From Zarea fungicola (taxonomy: Eukaryota > Ascomycota > Sordariomycetes > Hypocreales > Cordycipitaceae): DNA of 24,436 nucleotides. The notes beneath the pieces are model-generated. The model was not told the origin of the DNA. It ran no database searches and worked only from the letters and a program-made list of their open reading frames with translations. Shown here piece by piece: positions 9,837 through 19,397 of the stretch. Location of the stretch: positions 1 to 24,436 of the forward strand of contig FWCC01000522.1 in NCBI GenBank assembly GCA_900169235.1, written 5' to 3'. A program made the translations under genes and the position numbers. Positions within the stretch are counted from its first letter, which is position 1. Each line of letters begins with the position of its first letter.

Positions 9837-10246
9837 TCAAATGGCAAAGGGAGTGCAGCCTACATTAATGAGGCCATTCTATTTACGCCTGTTAGGCCTG
9901 GTGGATGACATACTGCTATTGATACTTACAAACAAAGTATTCTGACAGCAAACTGGTTGCTGTGTACAGCTCACACCATTGCGCACAGGTGAGACCGGTG
10001 TGCCTAGACACTGTTAAACACAATCACAATTAATGGATTGCAGACGGAATAAAACTAACATCCAAGCCCAACCAGTCCAGTGTTGTCTCCTAGTACTACA
10101 CCCAGCAGGCCGAGCAGCAAGCTTACTTGACTCGAGCTTGCGCTCTGCACGGTATTGCAGCATTGAATATTGCCTGTGTTGCACTGGCTAACGGGTTGGG
10201 CAGACGCCATAGCTGCTAGGGCAACGGTTATGTGAAGGACCTGCAT
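9837..10246 (-). CDS. Hydrophobin, class I-like, 100 aa, three exons
   Basis: Hydrophobins are secreted, self-assembling amphipathic proteins coating spores and aerial hyphae. Exons on the minus strand are 10246-10060, 10003-9930 and 9878-9837. Introns are 10059-10004 (GTTAGT...CTAG) and 9929-9879 (GTAAGT...ATAG). The joined product has a signal peptide ([16 protein letters not shown]) and exactly eight cysteines spaced C-X6-CC-X32-C-X11-C-X5-CC-X12-C, ending five residues after the last Cys. Diagnostic blocks are [27 protein letters not shown] and INVGCTPF. The first junction was selected because it completes the codon of Cys4 (GLGC-TP). The spacing and the loop lengths fit the class I-like group better than class II. 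A TATA box lies about 100 nt upstream, and the 5' leader is rich in CAA/AAC triplets. Confidence 0.95.
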
Positions 10247-10340
10247 TATCTTTGTTGTTTTGGTTGTTGTTGTTGAGATACCGTGTGTTAATGTCTGTTG
10301 CAAGGATCTAACGGCACAGCAAAGTACTTGCGGCCAGCTT

Positions 10341-10350
10341 GATATATATC
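10341..10350 (-). promoter_or_regulatory. TATA box of the hydrophobin gene
   Basis: GATATATATC lies about 95-105 nt upstream of the hydrophobin ATG (10246) and is the only TATA-like element close to it. Confidence 0.55.
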
Positions 10351-12290
10351 TTTCGTTTGTGAGCTGTTTCTCCGCTGCCAACGGCTATGCTAGGCTTAAG
10401 TTCTGGAGCAGCAGTAGCCAACTCAACCGACCGCCCGACTCACGGTCACAAATTGCGGCATGTCTCAGTTTAGGGCTGAGCCGACGAGAATTAGTTTAGG
10501 TCTAACAGGCGACTGCTGCTAGTACTTATAAAGTAAATATTTGTAGTACAATGGGGACGATCAAAAACAGACACAATGCGGCTTGCCTTGACCAAGCAAA
10601 TCGCTAGTCCTCGCATTGCCTTTGCGTTTGGCAAGTCATCAACATGCCGAAGTGAGACAAAAACCGAGCAGACAGCTCAGCCTATGTCTTTCCTCGCTCC
10701 CAGACAACAGCGTGGCAGTACTTGTTTTACTGTGTAAGATGGGTACTTTTTGCTTCTGAGCAAGCCTCCTGCACAAAGCAATGATTCAAAATGCAAAGCG
10801 CCTTTTCAGCTTGATGGCCTATCCGACGAGCCAGGCTGCCGCCGCTCGATGGCCGAGAGTACCTACCAGAACAGCTGAGATTTAGAGCCTGGGTTTGTGG
10901 TCGCCTGATGGTCTCACACCTCGATGCTGGTAGCTTCCTGGCTTTCGTAAGCTACTGCTGGCGCTACTTCAATTCACAACTGCGGGCATCTTTGCTGCGT
11001 AGGACCTGCACGACAGGTTGCACGGTGATGTATTCCGATGTCGCTCCAATCATGCTACCGGCATGTTTCGAGAGTCAGCAGATGGGCGATGGCGAAAGAA
11101 GCGAAAGGTGAACCTCGACGTCGGCGACGCAGAATGTTGTCAGTTTGTTGATACTCGATTCTGTTGATACGGGATCTGGAGGCACCCCGGCCATTCTACT
11201 TAACACAGACTTGAGAGCAAACTCGAGCTCTGCTACGGCGGACGTCATAGTGTGGAAGTCGTAAATCTGAGGCCCGTGTTCAGAAGCCCTCCGATGATGA
11301 CAATTGGAAAATGAAAATACGTTAACAGCGAAGTCAGGTCTGAAGTCGGTATGTGATGCTGGGGAGGAAAAGGGACACGAAAACGCTGTAGAAACAGTGC
11401 GGCGCTGTCAATTACACGGACAGAAGCGTCTTATTTCTCAAGAAAAAATATCATACTGTGACAAGAAGTGTGCCGTCAATTAAAAAGCGTGCTGTCACTG
11501 AAAGGGTCTAAACGTTCTTGTCGTGGCTAGCGCAATGTGTTTTGAGTCAAGAGGAGAACCCAAAGGCAGAACAGAGGCCCATGGCGCTGCATCTTCACGA
11601 GAGACTCAGACAATGGTCTATAAACATGTTTCAGTATTTCATTTCGTCGTCCGGACCCGCAAAACCCTTTTTTTCGTACGGCAACCATCCCGAGCGTCAT
11701 ACAAATGCCCATTTTACTCGACATCGGCTTCAAAAGACATCAATCTGATCGAGTGTCCTAGAGTTTACCATAACAGATGGCTGTTGTTGGAACAGCGACT
11801 GCAAGAATGACTGTCTTACCCGGTCTTCAGCCAGAGATAGAACATGCATTGTGTTTTTCATAAACCTTCGTGCTGCCCGCTGCTGATTGTACACAAGCCA
11901 TAGCAACGGCAAGGATTTCGACTGATCCATGCATAGCAGCCAAGAATCTCCCAGAAAACCAAAACACTCGGCCAAAAAACCTCTTTTCTGACAGAGTGAA
12001 CCGTTTGGTCAGATATGAGGTTGGTGCCTACTTTGGTAAAACCTGCGATGTCAGTCGCACGGACTGTCGGCTAGTCCATTGCTAGATCTAGCATCTCCAA
12101 TCAGATGTTAATTTCTCCAAATTATGCGGCAGTCTCTCGTACTAGCTAGGCTGTACGCGCAAAACAGCCGTCTTATGTTAATAAGACATTCTTTCAGCTA
12201 TGTTATAAGAACCTTGCAGCGTAATATTGAAGCTAGACAGAGTGACTAACGAGGCAACCAAGTCGTGAGAATGTTCTTTGTGAGAATAGC
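10351..12290. other. Intergenic region, nearly 2 kb without a confident gene
   Basis: The region contains the upstream sequence of the divergent hydrophobin and cysteine-rich genes. Overlapping ORFs at 11518-11975 occur on both strands with no sign of a family, signal peptide or splice sites, and I treat them as chance. The only stretch with coding-like character is the minus-strand open frame at 11075-11407, listed separately. No repeat or RNA gene was recognised. Confidence 0.5.
11075..11407 (-). pseudogene. Possible exon or gene remnant, open frame of 110 codons without early ATG
   Basis: The frame is open from after a TGA at 11408-11410 to a TGA at 11075-11077, but its first ATG is at 11248. 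Residues on both sides of that ATG look coding (HGPQIYDFHTM, then TSAVAELEFALKSVLSRM), so the ATG is probably internal and the true start, if any, lies in an upstream exon. No family is recognised. Confidence 0.25.
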
Positions 12291-12298
12291 TATATATT
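12291..12298 (+). promoter_or_regulatory. TATA box of the cysteine-rich secreted-protein gene
   Basis: TATATATT lies 82-89 nt upstream of the ATG at 12380, the same spacing seen for other secreted-protein genes in the window. Confidence 0.55.
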
Positions 12299-12379
12299 TG
12301 CCTGGTCCCTTTTACTGTCTGCTAGTCATCCACTCACGACAACAAAACTCTTTATTTGAACTACTTTTACAATTTCAGA

Positions 12380-12682
12380 ATGAAGACAGCATTAGCAATT
12401 TTTTCTCTACTCTCCGTCTTGGGTGCCGGCACGCCCGTCACCGAAGGGCAGTCGGCAGAAACGCTTCCCACCCTTGACGATCTTTCCGCCTATAAAAGCA
12501 CGTCGAGCCCTCGACAGCCAGCTAATCTCGCCGGTGACAGCGCTCGAAATATCGAACTATGTCAGGATGGCTATCCGTTCCTCTGTAATGGTTATTGCTG
12601 CAGGTACAACATCTGCTGCGCAAAAGAATGTTGCCTCCCCTGGACGCGGGGCTGCGGCGCCGACGGACGGTGCTATGGCTGA
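12380..12682 (+). CDS. Small secreted cysteine-rich protein, 100 aa, effector-like
   Basis: The first ATG in the frame is at 12380, just after a pyrimidine-rich TTTACAATTTCAG that could be a 5'-UTR splice acceptor. The product has a signal peptide (MKTALAIFSLLSVLGAG), a Ser/Pro-rich propeptide-like stretch to about residue 65, and a C-terminal knot of ten cysteines spaced C-X7-C-X3-CC-X4-CC-X3-CC-X6-C-X5-C. Its core is CNGYCCRYNICCAKECC, ending GADGRCYG. Three vicinal Cys pairs give a granulin-like or chitin-binding-like look, and similar CNG-CC-CC-CC cores occur in small secreted proteins of many fungi. A role outside the cell, at the wall or as an effector, is inferred, not shown. There is no intron in the coding part. 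The length is typical of small secreted cysteine-rich proteins. Confidence 0.8.
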   Translation: MKTALAIFSLLSVLGAGTPVTEGQSAETLPTLDDLSAYKSTSSPRQPANLAGDSARNIELCQDGYPFLCNGYCCRYNICCAKECCLPWTRGCGADGRCYG

Positions 12683-13620
12683 TAGTTGAGCATGAGCTGT
12701 TTCAACTCTTGCCTAAACCTGGAATCAAAAAGTCAAGAGTCTGAAAAGAGGGGGGAGGGCTAATTCCTACTTTGTGGGCTGCTCTCAAGTCAAGGGAATA
12801 ATGACAATGAATCAAGAGCACGGCTTTAGCGCTCACTGTTCTCTTGATGGTGGATTCCCTCTTTCCAGATAATTTGGCAATGATGAATTTTACCTCCTCA
12901 CTCCCGTGCAAAATCTCTCTCTTATTTTCTTTTTTTCTCCTTGGCTTGTTTTTGTTGCTGTACGTAAATGTAGAGGCAATGTCGGCGTGCGCAACGGGCA
13001 CTCAACTGATGCCAGCCGTGTCCTCCAGATACGTGTAAGATATGCGCATCTCTGTTCATAGAGTGCGTCACGTTCTCTTATTCCTGCATTTTGCCCTTAG
13101 ATTCGGTTATTCTCTTTGGCTTCTTTGATGTCCCCTTGCCCGCTTTCAGGCACTGAGCTTTTCTTGCCAGCGACCGTAACTTTGGATCTGAGCTGGTGGT
13201 GGCAGAGTGCGAGGGACGCTGAAACGGCAAGTCGTCACAGGCGACAGTTTCTCTCACTCCCCAAAAAAGCATGTAGGGCATGTACCTGACTCTCGCAGCT
13301 TGAAAGAGTATTTTAGTGGCAGCGGGGCTTAACTGGTATTTTTAATATTAAATTTGTTCTTTAGGTCCTTGAGACCAGCCGAGCTGCACACCGGCATCTC
13401 CAGCCAGCGTTAGGCAGCCACAAGCTGCAAGCAGCATCGCCCTATCATGTAAGTCGTCTAGCCGCTGGACTCCGAGTCTGCTGCAGCATTCGTCGTGTAC
13501 TCATAAATCTCCCTCCATTGTCAATCAAAGGTATAGTAAAGAAGAAAATTGGTTTATTAAAGCACAAAAGAACTCAGATCTGGTATCCCTTGAACTCCAG
13601 TTACCGAAGCATGTCGCATC
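12683..13620. other. Intergenic region upstream of the DUF7924-like gene
   Basis: It contains a TTTTC-rich patch (12920-12950) and no ORF with family resemblance. The last 300 bases are presumably the promoter of the downstream gene; no clear TATA box precedes its ATG within 120 nt. Confidence 0.5.
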
Positions 13621-14847
13621 ATGACTTCCACTCCTGGAACTGGCGGAGAACGAAGCTCGGCAGCCAAGCTCAAGAGATCGTCTGCGTACGACAAGGAATT
13701 CGAGCTCCTTCTCATTGAGCGCAATGTATACCCAAGAGGCTATCGATACTCGGAAAAAGAGGCCATCCCCACGCCTAGCAATTTAGGCGAAATTTCCGAG
13801 GCCTTGACTGTGCGACGGGCATCTCTGTCGCCATCTTCCTTTTCTCTCTCTGCTTTCGAAGACTTTACATTGGCTAATAACCGTGTTGTGTCTGAAGGCA
13901 AGGTAATGCGAGAGATACTTCCAATAATACACGGCAACATGGACATACCAAACGAGAGTGATCTTGCTTTTACAAGTCTCGATTCGATGACGGACTGTAC
14001 TACTGTTGATGCCGTCCCCGACTTCTTCGATGGGTCCGCTCCTGAAGATGTTAATGCGCTTGTGAAAGAGGACTTAAGAAGCATCATTGTACCGATTGCC
14101 CATCATGAGTCTGCGCCTGTCGCGCCAAACTTCTTCGTCGAAGCCAAGGCGCCGAGGGGAGGTGCCCATGTCGCGAAACGGCAGACATGCCTTGACGGTG
14201 CCATTGGTGCCCGTGCCATGCAGAGTCTCCTCAACTATGGCAATGATGAGATTTTGTACGACAACACGGCGTATACAATTAGCTCAACGTATCATGCTGG
14301 AACGGGGTCCCTGCACATCTTCACTCACCATGTCACTGGCCCTAAAACAGGTGGAGGTCGGCCTGAGTATCACATGACGCAGCTCAGGGTGTTTAGCATG
14401 ACGGATAATCGGGATGCCTTCATCGCCGGCGCCACTGCATTCAGAAACGCCCGGGAATTCTGTCAAGGCCAGCGAGATGGCCTCATTCGAAAAGCAAATC
14501 ATGCATCAGTTGAAGCACGGCGTGCGCAAAAAAATGATAAAGAGCTGTGCACGCCGACCAGCAACTCGTGGCAGGCTCATGACGATGAGCTCCAGCAGCA
14601 AATTGCCGAGTCGCAGGCTGAAGATTATGACTGGGGTGATCGGGTGATTTCTGAAATTGTTGGTGATTCATTTGCATCACAAGAATTAAACCAAACTATA
14701 ACAGACGGGGAAAGCACGTGTGCGCTGATGTCGAGTGGTGTGTTGAGTGTCAGCTCGAGCATGAAAGGCACCCGACCCAGGCGATCTCGAGGATCGCAGC
14801 CAAAGCAACTATCTAGAGTGCAGAAGAACAAAAAGAAACGTAGATGA
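13621..14847 (+). CDS. Fungal DUF7924-like protein with PD-(D/E)XK-like motif, 408 aa
   Basis: The product belongs to a large fungal family of uncharacterised proteins, recognised from order and wording of its blocks: YDKEFELLLIERNVYPRGY (23-41), SLSPSSFSLSAFEDF (68-82), IIHGNMDIPNESDLAFTSL (102-120), VPDFFDG (132-138), APNFFVEAKAPRGG (168-181), AKRQTCLDGAIGARAM (185-200), GGRPEYHMTQLRVFSMT (245-261) and FIAGATAFRNAREF (267-280). I believe this is Pfam DUF7924, but the accession is from memory. PD at 133-134 and E174-A175-K176 fit the PD-X(n)-(D/E)XK layout of the restriction-endonuclease-like fold, so a nuclease-like core is inferred; activity is unproven. The tail is acidic, then strongly basic (RPRRSR, KNKKKRR), a likely nuclear localisation signal. 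The gene is intronless, and its N-terminus agrees with the family, which supports the chosen ATG. Confidence 0.88.
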   Translation: MTSTPGTGGERSSAAKLKRSSAYDKEFELLLIERNVYPRGYRYSEKEAIPTPSNLGEISEALTVRRASLSPSSFSLSAFEDFTLANNRVVSEGKVMREILPIIHGNMDIPNESDLAFTSLDSMTDCTTVDAVPDFFDGSAPEDVNALVKEDLRSIIVPIAHHESAPVAPNFFVEAKAPRGGAHVAKRQTCLDGAIGARAMQSLLNYGNDEILYDNTAYTISSTYHAGTGSLHIFTHHVTGPKTGGGRPEYHMTQLRVFSMTDNRDAFIAGATAFRNAREFCQGQRDGLIRKANHASVEARRAQKNDKELCTPTSNSWQAHDDELQQQIAESQAEDYDWGDRVISEIVGDSFASQELNQTITDGESTCALMSSGVLSVSSSMKGTRPRRSRGSQPKQLSRVQKNKKKRR

Positions 14848-14952
14848 TTTGTTAAATATATAAAACCCTTCTGACTTAATCCTTTGGGAACTGAAATGTG
14901 TCCAGCCACGATGAATAAATCGAGTGGACTTTGCCCTGACGACAGACGCAAC

Positions 14953-15237
14953 TCATCGCCGGCCTTTCAAGAACGATATTTCGTTTTCCAACACAGACTT
15001 GTCGTTTCTCAATTTATTTATTGCAATTTGCAGCATAATCAATTTTTCGTCGCCCCCCATCACGGTCTGATTCGCAAGCTGACGACCCCCCTCAGACGTA
15101 CTCGCTGCCGAGGACATTTTATCTTTGATCGCTTGAATTTCAGCCTGCAATCCTCTTATTTTGGATTCCACCACATCTTTGCGCTGTCGCTTGTGCTCAA
15201 GCTCATCGCTTCGTGCGTGGCTGATTTTATTCGGCAT
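14953..15237 (-). CDS. Possible small coiled-coil protein, 94 aa
   Basis: From ATG 15237 the frame encodes a charged, almost wholly helical protein with two heptad-rich stretches (KIRGLQAEIQAIKDKM and LQIAINKLRNDKSVLENEI) separated by a Ser/Gly-rich turn. There is no signal peptide or membrane segment. The frame is open for 15 further codons upstream without another ATG, so an upstream exon is possible. It is convergent with the DUF7924-like gene and ends about 105 nt from that gene's stop. The amphipathic regularity argues against chance, but no family is recognised. Confidence 0.4.
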   Translation of the reverse strand: MPNKISHARSDELEHKRQRKDVVESKIRGLQAEIQAIKDKMSSAASTSEGGRQLANQTVMGGDEKLIMLQIAINKLRNDKSVLENEISFLKGRR

Positions 15238-15239
15238 TT

Positions 15240-17744
15240 CTTTTAGGGCATGCGGGCGTTGGCATGTCTCACCCTGATGCACGTCAGATCCCGCACAATA
15301 TTTACCGCTTTTAATTTATGGCACTGACCACATATAAAACAAATTAGTTATGCGGTAGATACCGCAGCTTGATCTTTTCCAAATGGAGAATAAAACGAAA
15401 GTATTCAGCACGCATTTGATGTGCTCCTTCGGCTGGTATGAGGAAGATGCTGCGTCACCGCCTGCCCAGCTATTTTCACATCAGCAAATAGCAGCCACGT
15501 CAATAATGCTTCCTTCTTCGAGGTGCGGAAGATTCGGCAAGCGGGGTATGCCTGTTTTTCTGGATTCAATAATTGCCCTGGCCTCTCGCCACATTTGTAG
15601 GACAGCTGTCGACACCGGAGCCAGTCAATGTGCCTTGCCTCAGCACTTCGCCCACACGCCGGGACAGCCACACAATGCGGTAGCTCCTTCAAATAAATAA
15701 AAAGAAAATATTTTAATAGAAAGCTGTACAATTACAGTCAGTACTCCGATGCATGTTACCGTGGCAGTGGTACCCCCGCTCCTGGTTCGCGTTTTCTACT
15801 GGTTGGCTTTGCTGCCGTGCGTATTTAGTTGCATAAAAGACAGCCATGTGTGTACCGCCCATGCTGGCAGCATTGTGGCGTAACATTCTCCAAGTCCAGA
15901 TTGAATGAGGAGTTTGTTGCTTGGAATGCATAGAGGGGATGTTCAGCATTAAATAGCTATAGACCTGTCACTGCTTCCGACAGTGATACAGTCGGTCTTG
16001 GTGCCACATGATGTCTTCATTCTATTTCACTGAGCTCGCTCCTCATTGATCCAAAATTATGCCATCGAGTGATCTGGTACTGCAACATTAGCTCTTAAAA
16101 TGCATGTTCTTGGGGTCTCCGACTCGTTGCTCATGCGGACAGCAGCTTGCTGCCGGGCCAACTACTTGCATCACCATTTGCGAATATAGTGCCAGGGAGT
16201 GCCAGAACCTGTTGCCACGACAATGAAGGGGTTTCTTTTTTTTTATTTAAAAAAATCATGTTTTTTTATAGCTGTGGGAGGCATTGTACTTGCGTCTTCA
16301 ATGGCGCAGATGTGGTGCACGAAAACTTCTTTCGGTCAACTTTTGCTGACTGGAACCAGTCCAGAAATATTTTGTCTTGATAGCGGCCTTGTTCGGAATG
16401 CCAGTCCTAATTCCGCCAGTATCTTATGTTAAATGAGACTGTAATTTAAGAACAGATACACCAGCATCTGTACTGGTTCGTGCCGCTGCTGGGGCGATAA
16501 TGTCTCCCCTTCTCCACCATCGTCTTATAGTGATGCGCTTCAAGTGGTCGGCTTTTGAGACAAAATTCTGATTATCTATTCTATGCTGAGGTGAGACTTG
16601 AGTCTATTTGGTTCATTTTTGGCCGTATAAGTAAAAGTAGGACGTTCTGGAGCCGTTTGGGAGCTGGCGGGTGTACGAAGTTGAAAGGGGAGAATGCATC
16701 CAGTCCCGAGCGGCAAGAGCTTGTTAAAACGCTGGGCTCGTCACAGGAGATAGCTAAGCTTCGGTTATGCAGATAATGAAATTACGTACTCTACGGTACT
16801 GCTCTGCGGGGCATTCATCTTTGAAGTGTTAATCTGAGTATATCAATGCCTGCGTCTGTCATGACATGGCGTTCGAGTCAGGGTTGGGCATTGGGGCACA
16901 TTCCAGCTGAAGCGTTCAGTGAGAGATTTCAGCGAAGCGCTACAACGAGCCACTACAATGAACTGTGAAAATGGATGCACCGCCCAATGTAATACCATGC
17001 TGTGACCAGCCGTATTCTATAGTCACGGGTAGAATTGCCTTGCGTAATATTCCGATACATTTTCGTCTAGTTTGAGTATGCTGGCAGGAAGCTCCGAATC
17101 ATCGTTGCAATCGAAAACTAATTGATGAGACATTAGAGCCCGTTTAATAAGCCAACCCGAGCCTAGTCCAGCCCAGCCTTTGTCTTGAGGTCGTTCAAAG
17201 AAATTTTTGTAATTTTTTTTCCTTCATCGGGGTTGGATAAAAGGTTAATTACTTACCAAATGCGGAGATAACTTCAGCCTGCGAGTGGACTGGTCAATGA
17301 AGGACACGAGCACGACAAGACTCTGCTTTAGGCTTCTTGCCACTGTCTCTACAACGGGTTAGGGCCGTGCTCTTCTCAAGATAGGCATAGATGGACAGAT
17401 TAAAGTTTGAACTGGTACTAGCCAATGAGGGTTTCGCAGAGAAGACAAGGAGTCGGCGGGTATGGCTAGCCAGTTGCCTGTTGATGCAGCCTCCCAGGAC
17501 ATAATGTAAAATGCACGGGTATCTGAAGACGAAGGCACTGGAATTAACAATTTGTAAAACAGAATGGATCAAGTCCAATACCTATCTCAGAAACGTGCGC
17601 ATTTTATAGATGAATTCTGCGGGCAGCCCGACGTTTCTGAGCCGGCGTCGAAGCTCATAGCGTAATAGTTGAATTGGCGTGCAGAGGCGCTGCTTCTCTC
17701 GTGTAACGGTGTTATTGAAGATATTCATTGGTTTAATTATTATT
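15240..17744. other. Gene-poor region, 2.5 kb
   Basis: I see no supported gene on either strand. ORFs here are short, overlap each other on both strands, and lack signal peptides, motifs or matching splice sites. The region includes a T-run/A-run palindrome (16236-16255) and stretches of low GC near 15690-15720 and 17205-17260. Confidence 0.5.
16236..16255. repeat. Interrupted T9-ATTT-A7 palindrome
   Basis: Nine T, then ATTT, then seven A, followed after five bases by another run of seven T. It is the third of the four T-run/A-run pairs in the window. Confidence 0.75.
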
Positions 17745-18029
17745 TCATTTCTCGTCCGTCTCAACAGCGTCCATTGCCCGGTTTGTAGAGTGCATTAAAG
17801 TGGAGGGATGCAACACACTGTGCACACAGATGAACCGAGCTGCCAGACGTTGGGCCATTACGTCAACTATGCGTTGTTTATATTCAAGTGTAGCTGTGGT
17901 ACCAAATTGGGCGGCGTCGCTGGCCGCAGGCCTCATAATGTCTTTATTAGTATCTGAAGTAGAAGAAAATAGCCCAACAACAATGTTATCTCTCATAATC
18001 TCTTCAAAGTACTTATTAGAAGGTAGCAT
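17745..18029 (-). CDS. Hypothetical ORF, 94 aa, directly downstream of the minus-strand HeLo-like gene
   Basis: An ATG at 18029 lies only seven bases beyond the stop codon of the HeLo-like gene (18037), on the same strand. The product has fairly coding-like composition (KYFEEIMRDNIVVGLF, then TLEYKQRIVDVMAQRLAARF). A TTCTACTTCAG acceptor-like site occurs early in the frame. It could be an alternative 3' exon of the HeLo-like gene, a remnant, or chance; no family is recognised. Confidence 0.25.
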   Translation of the reverse strand: MLPSNKYFEEIMRDNIVVGLFSSTSDTNKDIMRPAASDAAQFGTTATLEYKQRIVDVMAQRLAARFICVHSVLHPSTLMHSTNRAMDAVETDEK

Positions 18030-18036
18030 GATTATC

Positions 18037-19397
18037 TCACGCTGGCTTGGATGGTGAGCGCATTCGCGGCTCGGCTTTAGGGGCTAGCTTGTAGCCATTT
18101 CCAAAGCGCTCCTTGAAACCTGCATCAAGTTCTTCTTTGGTAGGATTTCCGTCGGGTGAGCCTTTCTCAGCCTCATGCGATGGTGGCTTGCTTAGGTCCC
18201 GCGATATCTGCCTCACAGTCTCGGCGTCAATGTAGCCGCCTACCTGTCTGGTCCTCCATCCAAGGCCACGGTTCGTGCCATGCAAAATCTTGCCATTTGT
18301 CGAGACCATGAACTGCACAGCATCGCCGGTTGCATGGTTTTCTATGATGCTGACGCTATTCTCCAGCGCGTGGCTTGCAGACGAAACAAGATTCATGGAT
18401 TGGCGCGCTGACTCCCACTCGTCGCGAAGCCTGGCTATATCAGCAGCGACATCCGGGGTGTCGTTTGCGGCATTCATTCTGTTCGCCAGGCTGTCAAATA
18501 GCTGTTTCTCATGAGTCGCCAGCTTGGCCACCATGCGAGCTAGGCTGTCTTTGCACTCTTGCAGGCCGTCATTGGTAATCTTCTCGGATAAAGAGGCCGA
18601 TTCAGAGGTACCAGTGCCTGGAACACTGAGCCTTTCGCGCCTATTGGCGATTTGAATTCGGGTTATATGGTCGGAAAGCTCTGCACATATCTGCAGGCTG
18701 TTTTCCGTGCTCTGGCGCTCTTCTCTTATCTGGGCCACATCGCTGGCTTCGGTGCTGGAAGACTGGTTCAATTTCTGGCTCAGCATAAGCTCCAGCTTGT
18801 CATCAATTATTTCGAGGCGGTCTTCAAGGTCTGCTCGGGCAGTTTCAAGAAGCGCATTGTAAGTTTGCACAGCTTCGGAAGTGACCATAGATTGTTGACT
18901 GTCCGAAGGAGCAGGAATCAAGGTAACTCGGCGTTAGTCGTATCAATGAATCAGGGGACAAAGAAGTTCTTCACGTACAGGCTCGCATTCGTGAGAGCAA
19001 TATTAATGGTCATCTTGTAGCTTGAGAGAAGGCGCCTAAAGCCGTCAATATCTTCACCCATGTATCTTAGTCGCGCCCAGTCACGGAAGCTGGTTTTGCC
19101 ATTGTTTGTAGATCTGGAGGAAAATTTCTCAATTTCCTTTGTGAATTCTTGGCAAGCCGTAGCACAGCGCTTCAAAGGAATGGCCAATGCGGGGATCTGT
19201 AACTCCGAGTTGGCACGAGCTGCATCGACCAGTGACTGTAGAACCTCGGCCAGTGCGCTTGTTTCCTCGACTAGGTCGCGCACGCGCTGCTGATGAGATT
19301 CGAAGCTAGCTACAGTCTTGTACAACACAAAACTGCATTGGCATGCAAAAGTTGCTAGGCCGACTATTCCCGACGCAATCCCGATAGCTTCTGCCAT
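18037..19397 (-). CDS. HeLo-like N-terminal domain protein A, 426 aa, two exons (19397-18979, 18898-18037)
   Basis: The N-terminus (MAEAIGIASGIVGLATFACQ) and helices through about residue 140 match the helical N-terminal domain (PF17111 type, often named azaphilone cluster protein L N-terminal domain) of fungal NLR-like and cell-death proteins. Such domains are related to the HeLo family, whose members oligomerise and damage membranes. Blocks include IPLKRCATACQEFTKEI, KTSFRDWARLRYMGED and YKMTINIAL. The intron at 18978-18899 (GTACGT...CAG, CTAAC branch) is phase 2 inside codon 140. Residues 141-320 are mostly coiled coil with ERQSTENSLQIC. Residues about 320-375 form a compact module (IIENHATGDAVQFMV, then HGTNRGLGWRTRQVGGY), followed by a polar tail. 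There is no NACHT domain and no ankyrin, WD or TPR repeats. A TATA-like box lies 104-109 nt upstream. A cell-death or signalling role is inferred from the family only. Confidence 0.92.

Noticed and set aside
11518..11975. Overlapping ORFs on both strands
   Set aside because: Mutually overlapping, no family resemblance, no promoter or splice agreement.
16223..16432. 69-codon ORF with a signal-peptide-like N-terminus (MKGFLFFYLKKSCFFIAV)
   Set aside because: The hydrophobic stretch is largely produced by the T-run/A-run palindrome at 16236-16267, so the signal-like character is a composition artefact until transcripts show otherwise.
17294..17578. 94-codon minus-strand ORF
   Set aside because: Low-complexity Ser/Leu-rich translation without motif or flanking splice sites.
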